Of a DNA stretch of 61,302 nucleotides, positions 19,468 through 28,242 are shown one piece after another (positions within the stretch are counted from its first letter, which is position 1; each line of letters starts with the position of its first letter). The translations under genes and the position numbers were made by a program. The stretch is taken from assembly GCA_937928775.1 (NCBI GenBank), contig CALFVI010000016.1:1-61302 (forward strand), written 5' to 3'. This stretch comes from an uncultured Elioraea sp. (GTDB taxonomy: Bacteria; Pseudomonadota; Alphaproteobacteria; Acetobacterales; Acetobacteraceae). A model generated the notes under the pieces. That model made no database searches. It was not told the origin of the DNA and saw nothing but the letters and a program-made list of their open reading frames with translations.

Positions 19468-19535
19468 CAGCTCAGCATACAAGTCGCGAGCAGGGTGAGG
19501 AGCAAGAGGACGAAGAACCAGATCAGGTACGGCAC
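19467..19535 (-). CDS. putative 22-residue membrane microprotein/leader
   Basis: A GTG-started reading frame of 22 codons encodes a strongly hydrophobic peptide that starts VPYLIWFFVLLLLTLLATC and ends MLS. It would form one membrane helix. Its TGA overlaps the ATG of the downstream lipoprotein by one base, the classic termination-reinitiation layout. There is no obvious Shine-Dalgarno, but TACTAG lies 11-16 bases upstream and could be a -10 element for a leaderless start. Expression is inferred only from hydrophobicity and the overlap. Confidence 0.4.
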   Translation of the reverse strand: MPYLIWFFVLLLLTLLATCMLS

Positions 19536-19601
19536 AGCGCAAAGTCTAGTACAGTGACGCGGATTGGCGCAGGAGCCTGCTGCCGCCTCGCCCCACCCTG
19601 C

Positions 19602-20351
19602 TCAGGTCGGCAACGCGATCGCCGACAGCTGATGCCCGATCCCACCACCGCCGGCGTGCGTGGCGCGGCGGTGGCTGAAAAACCGGGCCTCGTCCGAGTA
19701 GGTGTCGAGGCCGAGGTCGAACACCCGTGCCACCCCTGCAGAGACGAGACGCGCGGCGCAGTAGCCCGGCAGATCGAACAACCTGCGATCGGACCGGGAG
19801 GAGGGCGCAAGGAAAGGGGCTCCTGCCCGCCCAAGGGCGGCGATCACGTCCTCCCCTACCTCATAGGACGGCTGGCGAATGCAGGGGCCGATGGCGACCA
19901 CCATCCGCTGTCGCCGCGCGCCGAGACTTTCCATCGCGGCCACCGTGGCTTCCAGCACGCCCGCGATCGCGCCCCGCCAGCCGGCATGCGCCGCCCCGAC
20001 GACGCCCGCCTCGGCATCCGCGAACAGCACGGGAGCGCAATCGGCGGTGACGATGGCGAGCCCCACCCCGCGCAGACGGGTGACAGCCGCATCCGCACGC
20101 GGCCGATCCGCCTCTCCCCATGCCGTGTCGACCACCGCCACCTCCGCTCCATGCACCTGAAAGAGGCCGACCAGGCGATCAACCCCGAGGGCAGCAGCGG
20201 CGCGGCGACGGTTCTCCGCCACCGAAGCCGGGTCGTCCTTGCCGGAAAGCGAGCAGTTGAGGGAGGCGAAGGGGCCTGTGGAGACCCCGCCCTCTCGGGT
20301 GAAGAAGCCGTGCGGAACAGGAAGGCCGGCAGTGAGGAACGGCGGGGTCAT
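19602..20351 (-). CDS. pgeF: peptidoglycan editing factor PgeF (YfiH/LACC1 family)
   Basis: A 249-residue multicopper-like polyphenol oxidase-fold protein. Family members act as purine nucleoside phosphorylases or correct mis-incorporated amino acids in cell-wall precursors. The zinc-site residues appear in QVHGAEV, VTADCAPVLF and AAHAGWRG. GPCIRQPSYEVGEDV and the C-terminal YSDEARFFSHRR are also conserved. The ATG at 20351 overlaps the methyltransferase stop by four bases. The frame open upstream of it is a shadow within that gene. Confidence 0.93.
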   Translation of the reverse strand: MTPPFLTAGLPVPHGFFTREGGVSTGPFASLNCSLSGKDDPASVAENRRRAAAALGVDRLVGLFQVHGAEVAVVDTAWGEADRPRADAAVTRLRGVGLAIVTADCAPVLFADAEAGVVGAAHAGWRGAIAGVLEATVAAMESLGARRQRMVVAIGPCIRQPSYEVGEDVIAALGRAGAPFLAPSSRSDRRLFDLPGYCAARLVSAGVARVFDLGLDTYSDEARFFSHRRATHAGGGGIGHQLSAIALPT

Positions 20352-21358
20352 GGCGCGAATCCCGGCGGGGCAGAAGCGCCCGGGGGCAGGACGGCGAGGG
20401 CCTTGAACAGAAGCCCCATCGCATCCGGGTCGATGAGTCGGCGCGCCGCAGCCTGAAGCTGGCGGGCCGTCGCTGGCGGCGCATGGCGACATAGGATGGC
20501 CGTCCGCTCCGGCAACCCGAGCGCGCGCAGGAAGTCGCCCTGCGGAACGGGGCCGTACACCACCGCCCCGGCTGCGCGCGCCGCCCGGGCGAGAGCAGCG
20601 AAGTCGACCTGGGCGGACAAGTCGGCCTCCCCCGGCGCCGCCAGCGGATCAACCGGGCGGTGGCCCTGCACCGCCTGCAGCGTGTCCTCCGCCCCGCCGC
20701 CGTGGCCGTAGTCGAGCACGAGCGCCGCGCCGCCGAAGCGCACCACTTGGTGGGCCGCCTCCGCGATCCAGGCCTCCGCCTCCTCGCTCACCTCCCCTGG
20801 CCTGCCGGGCAGCGGCTCAGCCGGGATTTCGGTCCAGACCAGGCGGTCGCCCTCCATCGCAACCGCCCTCTCCATCCAGGCCCCGCCGCGGCGGCGGAAC
20901 TGCCGCACCGGCAGCGCATCGAGGAACTCGCTGGCGATCAGGAACAGCGGCGCCTCGGGCAGGGTGGCGAGGCGCTCATGCCAGCCGGCAACGCGGCTGC
21001 CGATTCGGGCGGCCTGCAGGGCGCGCAGCGTGGGGCTCGTCTCGATCAGGTGCACGGAGGAGGCGGCAGCGAAGTCCGGCGCCAGACGGTCGATCAGCCG
21101 CAAGGCATCCGCCATGAGCGTCCCCCGCCCCGGCCCCGCTTCGGCGAGCACGATGGGCGCGGGCGCGCCTTGCGCCCGCCAGACCTCGACCATCCAGGCG
21201 CCGATCAGTTCGCCATAGGCCTGGGTGGTCTCGGGGGCGGTGATGAAGTCGCCCGCCCGCCCGAGCGGGTCGCGCGTGGCGTAGTAGGCGCCGTTGGCCA
21301 GGGCCCTGAAGCGATCAAGCCGCATCGGGCCGTGCGCCGCGATCTCGGCCGCAATCAC
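20348..21358 (-). CDS. class I SAM-dependent methyltransferase, MidA/NDUFAF7 family
   Basis: A 336-residue protein of the DUF185/MidA family; the mitochondrial homologue methylates a complex I subunit arginine. Diagnostic motifs are YATRDPLGRAGDFITAPE, the SAM-binding LAEAGPGRGTLMADALR, FLIASEFLDALPVRQF and LVLDYGH. The chosen start is GTG at 21358, overlapping the lgt stop as GTGA. An ATG at 21391 would lie inside lgt. The lgt-MidA-pgeF order is common in alphaproteobacteria. Whether it methylates complex I here is inference. Confidence 0.92.
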   Translation of the reverse strand: MIAAEIAAHGPMRLDRFRALANGAYYATRDPLGRAGDFITAPETTQAYGELIGAWMVEVWRAQGAPAPIVLAEAGPGRGTLMADALRLIDRLAPDFAAASSVHLIETSPTLRALQAARIGSRVAGWHERLATLPEAPLFLIASEFLDALPVRQFRRRGGAWMERAVAMEGDRLVWTEIPAEPLPGRPGEVSEEAEAWIAEAAHQVVRFGGAALVLDYGHGGGAEDTLQAVQGHRPVDPLAAPGEADLSAQVDFAALARAARAAGAVVYGPVPQGDFLRALGLPERTAILCRHAPPATARQLQAAARRLIDPDAMGLLFKALAVLPPGASAPPGFAP

Positions 21359-22146
21359 TGCGCGCGCGTTCGGCTGGTCGCGATCGCCCATGCGCCGACG
21401 AGGAGCATCGGAACGGAGAGTGCCTGGCCCATGGTCAGCCCACCCGCCAGGAAGCCGATGAAGTCGTCCGGTTCGCGGAACAGTTCGCCGATGATCCGGG
21501 CGACCCCATACCCCACGAGGAACGCACCGCCCAGGAAGCCGCGCCGGGCGCGCAGCGCGGCTGATCGCGACAGGAGGATCATCACTGCGAACAGCACGAA
21601 ACCTTCGAGGAAGGCCTGGTAGAGCTGGCTCGGGTGCCGCGGCAGCTGCAGGGGATCGGCCGGAAAGACCATCGACCACGGCCCATCCCACGGCCTGCCC
21701 CAGAGCTCGCCATTGATGAAGTTGGCGATTCGCCCGAGCCCGAGCCCGATCGGGGCCGCCACCGCCACGCGGTCGATGAAGGCGTAGAAGTCGATCCCCC
21801 GCGCCCGGCAGAAGAGGAGCGTGGCAAGGATCACGCCGATGAGCCCGCCATGGAAGGCCATGCCCCCCTTCCAAACCATGAACGCCTCGAGCGGATGGGC
21901 GAAGTAGTGCGAGGGACGATAGACCAGCACGTAGCCGAGCCTGCCGCCGAGAATGACTCCGAGCACGGCCCAGGTCAGGAAATCATCCACCTCCTCCCTG
22001 GTCGCTGCACGGGGGTCCTGATCAACGAGGCGCCGCACCAGCCTCCACCCCAGCACGATGCCGGCGATGTAGGCGAGCGCATACCAGCGGAGGGCGAAGG
22101 GCCCGATGGAGACGAGAACGGGATCGATCGCCGGATAAGCGATCAC
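21355..22146 (-). CDS. lgt: prolipoprotein diacylglyceryl transferase
   Basis: Lgt transfers diacylglyceryl from phosphatidylglycerol to the lipobox cysteine of prolipoproteins in the inner membrane. The 263-residue multi-pass protein contains FHGGLIGV, the Lgt signature GRIANFINGELWGRP and RHPSQLYQAFLEG, with several hydrophobic segments. The GTG at 22146 overlaps the hldD stop (GTGA) and gives the family-like start IAYPAIDPVLVSIGP. Several lipoproteins in this window would be its substrates. Confidence 0.96.
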   Translation of the reverse strand: MIAYPAIDPVLVSIGPFALRWYALAYIAGIVLGWRLVRRLVDQDPRAATREEVDDFLTWAVLGVILGGRLGYVLVYRPSHYFAHPLEAFMVWKGGMAFHGGLIGVILATLLFCRARGIDFYAFIDRVAVAAPIGLGLGRIANFINGELWGRPWDGPWSMVFPADPLQLPRHPSQLYQAFLEGFVLFAVMILLSRSAALRARRGFLGGAFLVGYGVARIIGELFREPDDFIGFLAGGLTMGQALSVPMLLVGAWAIATSRTRAQ

Positions 22147-23129
22147 GGCGCACGCCCCTGATGCGCCGGCAGAAGGTGGTCGCGCACGTAGCGCGCCACA
22201 CCTTCCTCGAGCGGAGTGAAGGGGTTCGCGTAGCCCGCCGCACGAAGCCGCTCGAGCCGGGCTTCGGTGAAGTACTGATACTGCGCGCGCAGATGCACTG
22301 GCGTGTCGATGAAGGCGATCTCGGGCTGCCGCCCGAGGGCGGCGAAAATCGCGAGCACAAGGTCGAGATAGGTTCGCGCCCTGCCGGTGCCGACATTGAA
22401 CAGGCCAGACACCTCGGGGTGGTCGAGCAGCCAGAGCACGACATCGACACAATCCCCCACCCAGACGAAGTCACGCGCCTGCTGCCCATCCGGGATGTCG
22501 GGCCGGTGGCTGCGGAACAGGGTGGCGGGGCGTCCGGCGAGGATCTCCTCCGTCTTCACCTTCACCACCGAGATCATTGCGCCCTTATGGTCCTCGCCTG
22601 GCCCGTAGACGTTGAAGAATTTGAGTCCCGCCCATTGCGGGGGGCGCGGGCGGCCGCGCGCGATCAGGTCGGCCACCCGTCGGTCGAAAGCGTGTTTCGA
22701 CCAGCCGTAGAGGTTGAGGGGGCGGAGACGGGCAAGGTATTCGGGAGAGGCGTCGTCATCGAAGCCAGCAGAGCCATCGCCGTAGGTCGCGGCCGAGGAG
22801 GCATAGATCAGCGGCACGCCCTTGCGCGCCGCCCACTCCCACAGGCGAAGGGAAAGCGAGACGTTGGTGTGCACGGCGCGATCGCCATCCGTCTCCGTGG
22901 TGGCGGAGACCGCCCCCATGTGCACGATGGCGGAGAGGGGGGGCGAGCGGCCGAGCCAGGACTCGAGGTCGTCGGGCAGGACGAACTCCGCCACCAGTGT
23001 GCGCGCGAGGTTCCGCCACTTCGGCCCGCTGCGCAGACGGTCACACACCACCACCTCTTCGCCGCGCGCAGCAAGCGCAGAGGCGATGTTCGAGCCGATG
23101 AAGCCGGCACCGCCGGTGAGGAGGATCAT
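22143..23129 (-). CDS. hldD: ADP-L-glycero-D-manno-heptose-6-epimerase
   Basis: An NADP-binding extended SDR that epimerises ADP-heptose for the lipopolysaccharide core. The 328-residue protein has TGGAGFIGSNIASAL at the N-terminus, the catalytic YGWSK (YxxxK) and the family motifs FFNVYGPGEDHKGAMISVV and QQARDFVWVGDCVDV. It is the first gene of a coupled minus-strand operon (hldD-lgt-methyltransferase-pgeF). About 110 bp separate its start from the divergent ubiK-like gene, a likely bidirectional promoter region. Confidence 0.95.
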   Translation of the reverse strand: MILLTGGAGFIGSNIASALAARGEEVVVCDRLRSGPKWRNLARTLVAEFVLPDDLESWLGRSPPLSAIVHMGAVSATTETDGDRAVHTNVSLSLRLWEWAARKGVPLIYASSAATYGDGSAGFDDDASPEYLARLRPLNLYGWSKHAFDRRVADLIARGRPRPPQWAGLKFFNVYGPGEDHKGAMISVVKVKTEEILAGRPATLFRSHRPDIPDGQQARDFVWVGDCVDVVLWLLDHPEVSGLFNVGTGRARTYLDLVLAIFAALGRQPEIAFIDTPVHLRAQYQYFTEARLERLRAAGYANPFTPLEEGVARYVRDHLLPAHQGRAP

Positions 23130-23240
23130 GGGGCGAGCGCGCTTGGCTGGATGGAGGGGTTCGGGCCGATTGCCGCCGCGGCGCCACGCTTATACGGTCC
23201 GCTGCCAGCCGGCGACAACGGCGCGGCGAGGAGAGGGTCG

Positions 23241-23513
23241 ATGCGCGAGCGGACGGTGCTGGACGATGTAGCTGGCGTGGCCGGGGGGGTGGTGTCGCTC
23301 CTCGTTGGCATGCGGCGGGAGATGGAGGCGATGGCGCGCGCGGCGGCCGAGGCGGTGATCCGCCGGCTCGACCTCGTCACGCGAGAGGAGTTCGAGGTGG
23401 TGCGCGAGCTGGCGCAGCGGGCACGCGAGGAGAACGAGCGCCTGGCCGCGCGCATCGCCGCCCTCGAGGGCAAGCAGCCGCCGCGGGACGAGGTGGAGGG
23501 CACTGCCCCCTGA
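23241..23513 (+). CDS. accessory factor UbiK family protein (BMFP)
   Basis: A 90-residue protein with the membrane-fusogenic BMFP/UbiK layout. A helical N-terminal half (VVSLLVGMRREMEAMARAAAEAV) is followed by the conserved VTREEFEVVRELAQRAREEN and a coiled-coil ending in LEGK. In gammaproteobacteria UbiK helps the ubiquinone-synthesis complex. The ATG has GAGAGGG seven to eight bases upstream. The open frame further upstream is antisense to hldD. It diverges from hldD. Confidence 0.8.
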   Translation: MRERTVLDDVAGVAGGVVSLLVGMRREMEAMARAAAEAVIRRLDLVTREEFEVVRELAQRAREENERLAARIAALEGKQPPRDEVEGTAP

Positions 23514-23685
23514 CGCCTGCGCGTGACAGGTTCGTGAAGTCCGATCGTGCGCGCACGCCACGCGCTTTCTTGCGCCGACGCGAGTCGCGTCCCTACGCTA
23601 GGGTTGGTGTTGGGTGGCGTGGTTTTCCCCAAGATCTCGCCGGCCCGACCCCGCCCCGCCCCCTCAGCATAGGGAGCCCACGGCC

Positions 23686-24192
23686 ATGGCCGACCGTCTC
23701 GCGCTGCGCGACCCGGATGCCACCCCAAACCCGCTTGACCTCCTCGAACAGATCGTCGCCGCCAACGACTGGACCTTCGACCGCCGCGGCGAGGACGCGA
23801 TGGCGGTGGAGGTCCCCGGCAAGTGGTGCGACTACACCCTCTACTTCTCCTGGTATGAGGAGATCAGCGCGCTGCACTTCTTCTGCGCCTTCGAACTGAA
23901 GGTTCCGCCTCCTCGGCGCGCGGCCGTGCACGAACTCCTCGCACTCGCCAACGAGAAGCTCTGGTTCGGCCATTTCGGCCTCTGGTCGGAGGAGAACGTG
24001 CCCGTCTTCCGCCATTCCGTCCTGCTGCGCGGAGCGGGAGGGCTGTCGGTCGAGGCGCTCGAGGACATGGTCGACATCGCGGTGACCGAGTGCGAGCGTT
24101 TCTATCCGGCCTTCCAATACGTGCTGTGGGGCGGCAAGTCGGCTGCCGAGGCGCTATCCGCCGCCATGCTGGAGTGTGCTGGCGAGGCGTGA
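23686..24192 (+). CDS. YbjN domain-containing protein
   Basis: A 168-residue alphaproteobacterial YbjN-family protein, a fold related to type III secretion chaperones. Characteristic stretches are NDWTFDRRGEDAMAVEVPG, KWCDYTLYFSWYEE and KLWFGHFGLWSEE. Its function is unknown in general; the E. coli homologue affects stress and motility phenotypes. Despite the chaperone-like fold, it is a standard housekeeping gene here and not part of the decayed T3SS locus. It ends 16 bp before the proC start. Confidence 0.85.
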   Translation: MADRLALRDPDATPNPLDLLEQIVAANDWTFDRRGEDAMAVEVPGKWCDYTLYFSWYEEISALHFFCAFELKVPPPRRAAVHELLALANEKLWFGHFGLWSEENVPVFRHSVLLRGAGGLSVEALEDMVDIAVTECERFYPAFQYVLWGGKSAAEALSAAMLECAGEA

Positions 24193-24208
24193 GCGAAAGA
24201 CGCGCACC

Positions 24209-24997
24209 ATGACGGGACATGATCGCCCGATCCTTCTGGTCGGCTGCGGCAAGATGGGTGGGGCCATGCGCTCCGGCTGGCTCGAGGCTGGCCGTCCCGT
24301 GTTTGTGGTCGAGCCCGGGCCACACGCACCGGTGGGCGCTGTGCCCTCGCCCGAGGCGCTGCCGCCCGATCTCGCACCCGCTGTTGTGGTATTCGCGGTC
24401 AAGCCGCAGGAGGCGGCGAAGGTGCTGCGGGCCTACGCGCGGTTCGCAGGCTCAGCCGTCTTCCTCTCCATCATGGCGGGGCGGAGGATTGCCGGTATGC
24501 GGGCTCTCCTCGGCGAGGGGGCGGCGGTGGTGAGGGCGATGCCGAACCTGCCGGCCTCGATCCGCCGCGGCGTTACCATCGCCTGCGCCGGTCCTGGCGT
24601 GGGGGAGGCTCAGCGGGCGCTGTGCGAGGCGCTTTTGCGCGCCATCGGCACCGTCGGCTGGGTCGAGGACGAGGCGCTCATGGACACGGTGACCGCGGTG
24701 TCCGGCTCTGGCCCTGCCTATGTGTTCCTGCTTGCTGAACTGATGGAAGCTGCCGGCCGCGCTCAAGGTCTGCCGCCCGATCTCGCCCGGCTCATCGCGC
24801 GCGAGACGGTGGCCGGCGCGGGCGCCCTGCTTGCCGCCTCCAGCGAGGATGCTGCCGCGCTGCGCCAAGCCGTGACCAGCCCAGGCGGCACCACGGCAGC
24901 GGCGCTCGCGGTGCTGATGGCGGAGAATGCGTGGCCGAAGCTGGTGGCGGAGGCGATCGACGCCGCCGCACGACGCTCGCGCGAACTGGCGGGCTGA
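24209..24997 (+). CDS. proC: pyrroline-5-carboxylate reductase
   Basis: ProC makes proline by reducing pyrroline-5-carboxylate with NAD(P)H. The 262-residue protein has an N-terminal Rossmann motif (ILLVGCGKMGGAM), VVRAMPNLPASIRRGVTIAC, and the P5CR signature region TAVSGSGPAYVFLLAELMEAA followed by TSPGGTTAAAL. The ATG at 24209 gives the family-like start. An in-frame ATG at 24176 inside ybjN is less likely. Confidence 0.96.
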   Translation: MTGHDRPILLVGCGKMGGAMRSGWLEAGRPVFVVEPGPHAPVGAVPSPEALPPDLAPAVVVFAVKPQEAAKVLRAYARFAGSAVFLSIMAGRRIAGMRALLGEGAAVVRAMPNLPASIRRGVTIACAGPGVGEAQRALCEALLRAIGTVGWVEDEALMDTVTAVSGSGPAYVFLLAELMEAAGRAQGLPPDLARLIARETVAGAGALLAASSEDAAALRQAVTSPGGTTAAALAVLMAENAWPKLVAEAIDAAARRSRELAG

Positions 24998-25021
24998 CGC
25001 GGGCGGGGCTATGTGAGCGCC

Positions 25022-25681
25022 ATGGATGCGATCGACGCTTTCGACCGGGACGTCACCGCCGCGCTGATGCGGGTCGCCGCGCGCGAGGGCTGGGCCAACA
25101 CCACACTCGCCGCGGTCGCGCGCGAGGCGGGAACGACGCTCGCTGCACTCCGGCCCCGCTTCCGCGATCGCTCCGACGTGCTGGGTCGCTTCAGCATGGT
25201 GATCGACGCCACCGTGCTCGCCGGCACGCCTCCGCTGAACGAGGCGGACACGGTGAAGGATCGGCTGTTCGACATCCTGATGCGCCGCTTCGATGCCCTC
25301 GCCCCGCACCGCACGGGCGTGCTCGAGGTGTGGCGGGCCATGCGGCGGGATCCGCTCTTCGCCGCCGCCCACCTTCCGCAGACCGTCCTCTCCATGCGTT
25401 GGATGCTGGAGGCGGCCGGCGTCTCCTCCTCGGGACCCGCAGGTCTCGTGCGCGCACACGCCCTGCTTGCCGTCTGGCTTTCGGCCTTCCGCGCCTGGGA
25501 AACGGACGACACACCGGACCTCGCGCCCACCATGGCGGCGCTGGACAAGGGGCTGACCAGGGCCGAGAGCTTGGCCGAGACGGTCGAGCCGTGGCTCGGC
25601 GGGCGTGCCTTCTCCCCTCCCCCCTCGCCGGAGGGGCCGCGTGCTCCCCTCGGCGCGGCGTCCGAACCAACCGGGCTCTAG
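25022..25681 (+). CDS. TetR-type transcriptional regulator, 3' end altered by an IS
   Basis: About 219 residues with an N-terminal helix-turn-helix of TetR type (ALMRVAAREGWANTTLAAVAREAG, then a recognition-like LAALRPRFRDRSDVLGRF) and a helical ligand-binding domain. The last 20-25 residues are Pro-rich and unlike the rest. The stop TAG sits exactly inside CTAGGCTCCGGGC, the terminal repeat of the IS5 remnant, so the native C-terminus was probably replaced. A GTG at 25013 is an alternative start. Ligand and targets are unknown. Confidence 0.7.
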   Translation: MDAIDAFDRDVTAALMRVAAREGWANTTLAAVAREAGTTLAALRPRFRDRSDVLGRFSMVIDATVLAGTPPLNEADTVKDRLFDILMRRFDALAPHRTGVLEVWRAMRRDPLFAAAHLPQTVLSMRWMLEAAGVSSSGPAGLVRAHALLAVWLSAFRAWETDDTPDLAPTMAALDKGLTRAESLAETVEPWLGGRAFSPPPSPEGPRAPLGAASEPTGL

Positions 25682-26126
25682 GCTCCGGGCTCATTCTCCG
25701 CGCCGGAAGATGACGGTCGCGGCGAGGGTTATGGCTGCAAGCAAGGGGCGCGCGCGCCGGTCGTAGCGCCGAGCGATGCGTCGCCGCGGCGAGCGATTAG
25801 CGCGCTGGCTGGCAGCCCTGCCGTGCACCTTGAGTTCGGCCCTAACACCCCAAAAGCGCTCGGGCGGCCTGCGCTTGGCAGCGAGGGCCGCGACGATGCG
25901 GTCAAACACGCCCCTGCGGCTTTCGCGCGCGCAGCGGTTGTCGCGGGTTTTGTGAGGCCGCAAACCCATCACGCCAGCGCCGGCGGTTGGCGGTTGACGG
26001 AAATGATGCCATTCAGCACGGGGTGGTTCGTGCACGCGCGGAATAGCACGGGGCGCGGGACGTGCGGCGACAGGGGACGCATCCGCGCGGGCGAAAGCAG
26101 GAAAGGCCGCTTTGGGCTCAACATAG
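25678..26126 (-). pseudogene. IS5-family transposase remnant with internal deletion
   Basis: On the minus strand the DNA encodes an IS5 OrfA-like N-terminus (PFLLSPARMRPLSPHVP, PVLNGIISVNR). After a frame change it continues GLRPHKTRDNR, RRGVFDRIVAALAAKR and LKVHGRAAS. It then jumps directly to the C-terminal end RRIARRYDRRARPLLAAITLAATVIF. The whole catalytic middle is missing. The outer end CTAGGCTCCGGGC matches the end of the remnant at 189-201 at 10 of 13 positions. It lies immediately against the TetR-type gene. Confidence 0.78.
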
Positions 26127-26536
26127 CGGACCCTCCGCCACGCTCAGACTCACACAACGCCGGGTCGCATCAACCGACTCGTAGGTCGTGAGCCTAGTCG
26201 CGGTTGGACAAGGCCGGCATCCGCACTTTTAAACATCGTATGCTGCGTCTCATGTGCGAGACCGCTTCGCTGGCCCCTCGCTGGTCGGCTCGCCGCGCGG
26301 GGCGACAAGCTCATGACGGCACCATCATCCCCGCCGCCGTGGAGCTTGGGGGGGAACCGACCCCCTCACCACCATCACTGTTGAGGGGCAGGATCACCGC
26401 TGAGGGGCAAGCCGGCCTCCTCGTGGCCGGCGCACACCACTCGGTTGCATGCGTCGGCATCCACACGGCACTCCGCCTCTCGTGCGTGCGCGTGAAGCGA
26501 GCTGACCGGCCTGATGCCGCTACCCGCAAGGCGCGC

Positions 26537-26761
26537 ATGGAACGTCTCCTGAGGTATTACGTCGTCTCTGCCGCTGACGGTCAGGCTGAGCGGGCAGGTG
26601 CGATGGCAAATCAGCTCATTGCCGGGCTACAGCAGTGGATAGCAGGCAAACCGGCCGCGCAAGTGACAGCGCTGGACAGCGAGGTGGAGCGGGCACTGCG
26701 CGACCACGCCGCGTTCGAACGCGGCGCGGGGGAGTCGGCGGGCGGAACGCGCAGTCACTAA
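26537..26761 (+). CDS. small hypothetical protein, possibly a gene remnant
   Basis: A 74-residue, mostly helical frame (starts MERLLRYYVVSAADGQAERA) with AAGG-like AAGGCGCGC before the ATG. The same frame is open upstream to 26204, but that part is rich in improbable composition. No family is recognised. It lies between an IS5 remnant and the decayed T3SS genes, so it may be either a T3SS accessory remnant or chance. Confidence 0.3.
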   Translation: MERLLRYYVVSAADGQAERAGAMANQLIAGLQQWIAGKPAAQVTALDSEVERALRDHAAFERGAGESAGGTRSH

Positions 26762-27025
26762 GCTGAGCAGCCAAATGAGCGCAGCCTGCAGGCCGGCCAC
26801 CGTTCATCGCAATACCGCCACCGAGCCTGATCCGGCTCCTTATGTTCCCCCACCCTAGGCGCTGATCGTTATCCATCCGCCCATCATCCTCTGGCCGCCG
26901 AAGCACCCAAGCCCGCGGCCCGCGCAACCGCCCGGCGAGGCAGACCAGGTCCAGCTGTTGGCTTTGCGCTTACTCGCCTTCGTGAGAGGGGCTGGTGCGG
27001 CAAACGTGCAGGCAGAGCCGTCCTC

Positions 27026-27199
27026 ATGACGCCGTCTCCCGATAACGAGATGGATGCTCCTGCTGGTCGCAGCACTGTGGTCGCGGGTCCGAACGAGGCA
27101 GCCGGACAAAAGCGCCTCCTTGCGCTTCGCCCAGCACGAGAGACGGCAGACCCTGCCTGGATCCTGTCGGCCCAAGCCGCAGAGGACGAAGGGGACTAG
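27026..27199 (+). CDS. small hypothetical ORF
   Basis: A 57-codon ATG frame (starts MTPSPDNEMDAPAGRSTVVA) with a plausible GGCAGAG ten bases upstream. It is acidic, of ordinary composition and unlike any family I know. It sits about 190 bp before the sctD remnant and could be the leftover of the preceding gene in that operon. Confidence 0.25.
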   Translation: MTPSPDNEMDAPAGRSTVVAGPNEAAGQKRLLALRPARETADPAWILSAQAAEDEGD

Positions 27200-27391
27200 C
27201 CGGACGGCCGCTGTCACAAATCCGCCTTTTGCAACATCGTGCCACCGTATGTTTTATTGCAAGATCGGTTGGGTCGGGCGCGGGATGGTCGACGTTGCGG
27301 CAGAGCTGAGACGAAGCGCCGTTGAACGGCCCGACAGCGGTGACACGTTCGCCGCCGCATCGCTTACTCCGACATCCGCTGCAGGGGTGGG

Positions 27392-28242
27392 GTGTTGCTG
27401 GTGCGGATCGATAGCGGTCCGCAAGCCGGTGGGACGGCCATGCTGCCGCCTGGCCGACCTGTGATCGGCACCTCGCTCAGCGCCGACACTGCGCTGGCCG
27501 ACCCGCATGTCGCGCCACGACACTTTGAGGTCCAGCTGAGCGACCATGCTGCCATTGTGGTCTCGAAGCTGAGGTGTTTGGTGATAACGCCACCACGCTC
27601 GCGCCCGGGGTTCGCCTCGTCCTGCGCGAGCCAGTGGAGCTTGTCGTCGGCACCACGCAAATCCCCGGTGCACCGCCTTCGCCGGCCCTTGTAGCCGAGC
27701 GGCGACGCCGGCAGGTGGCCGGGGCGGCGCTGATCGCGATCGGCGGCCTTGGGCTTGTCGCGATGCTCGCCTTCAACCTGACTGCACCCTCTGCGCCCGG
27801 CCCGGGCTGCATGCAGTTCGTTCCCGCCTCCGCGATGCACCCGCCGGCATCGCCTCCTCTCGGCATCGCCGCCCTGCAGCAGGTGCTGGCTGACGAGGGC
27901 CTCGTCACCGTCTCCGCCCAGGTGGCAAAGGGTGCGGTCCGTATCGCCGGGTGGATGTCTCCCGACCAGCGCCCGCTGCTTGACCGCGTGGTCGCGAAAT
28001 TCGAGGCGTAGCACCGAGGCCACGTCGCAGTGGTGTCGGCTGTCAGCACGGTCAGCGGTTCTGACCTGCCGACCCTGGCCGTGCGGGCGGTCGATTTCGG
28101 CTTCGTGCCCTGTGTCAGCGCCGGCGGTGGCCATCGTCTCTCCGAAGGGGCGATGCTGCGGGGCGCCTGGGTTCTGAAACGGATCATCCGCGACCAGCTC
28201 GCCTTTCGGCGCGGCGCGCAACGGGTGCAACTGCGTCTCTGA
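27392..28242 (+). pseudogene. sctD: type III secretion inner-membrane ring protein SctD (YscD/HrpQ), degraded
   Basis: Three consecutive pieces rebuild a YscD-type protein. The first piece is an FHA-like N-terminus (LVRIDSGPQAGGTAMLPPG, IGTSLSADTALADPHVAPRHFEVQL). After a frame change near 27570 comes LAPGVRLVLREPVELVVGTTQIPG, then one transmembrane helix (VAGAALIAIGGLGLVAMLAF) and periplasmic BON-like ring repeats. The frame then hits TAG at 28009. It resumes in the same frame with GHRLSEGAMLRGAWVLKRII and ends RRGAQRVQL, the usual SctD C-terminus. The rebuilt length of about 280 residues is short of the usual 350-400, so there is an internal deletion too. Confidence 0.75.

Noticed and set aside
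23686-24192. YbjN-like gene as a live T3SS chaperone
   Set aside because: The fold is shared with T3SS chaperones, but the gene is the common alphaproteobacterial YbjN form next to proC and lies outside the decayed block.
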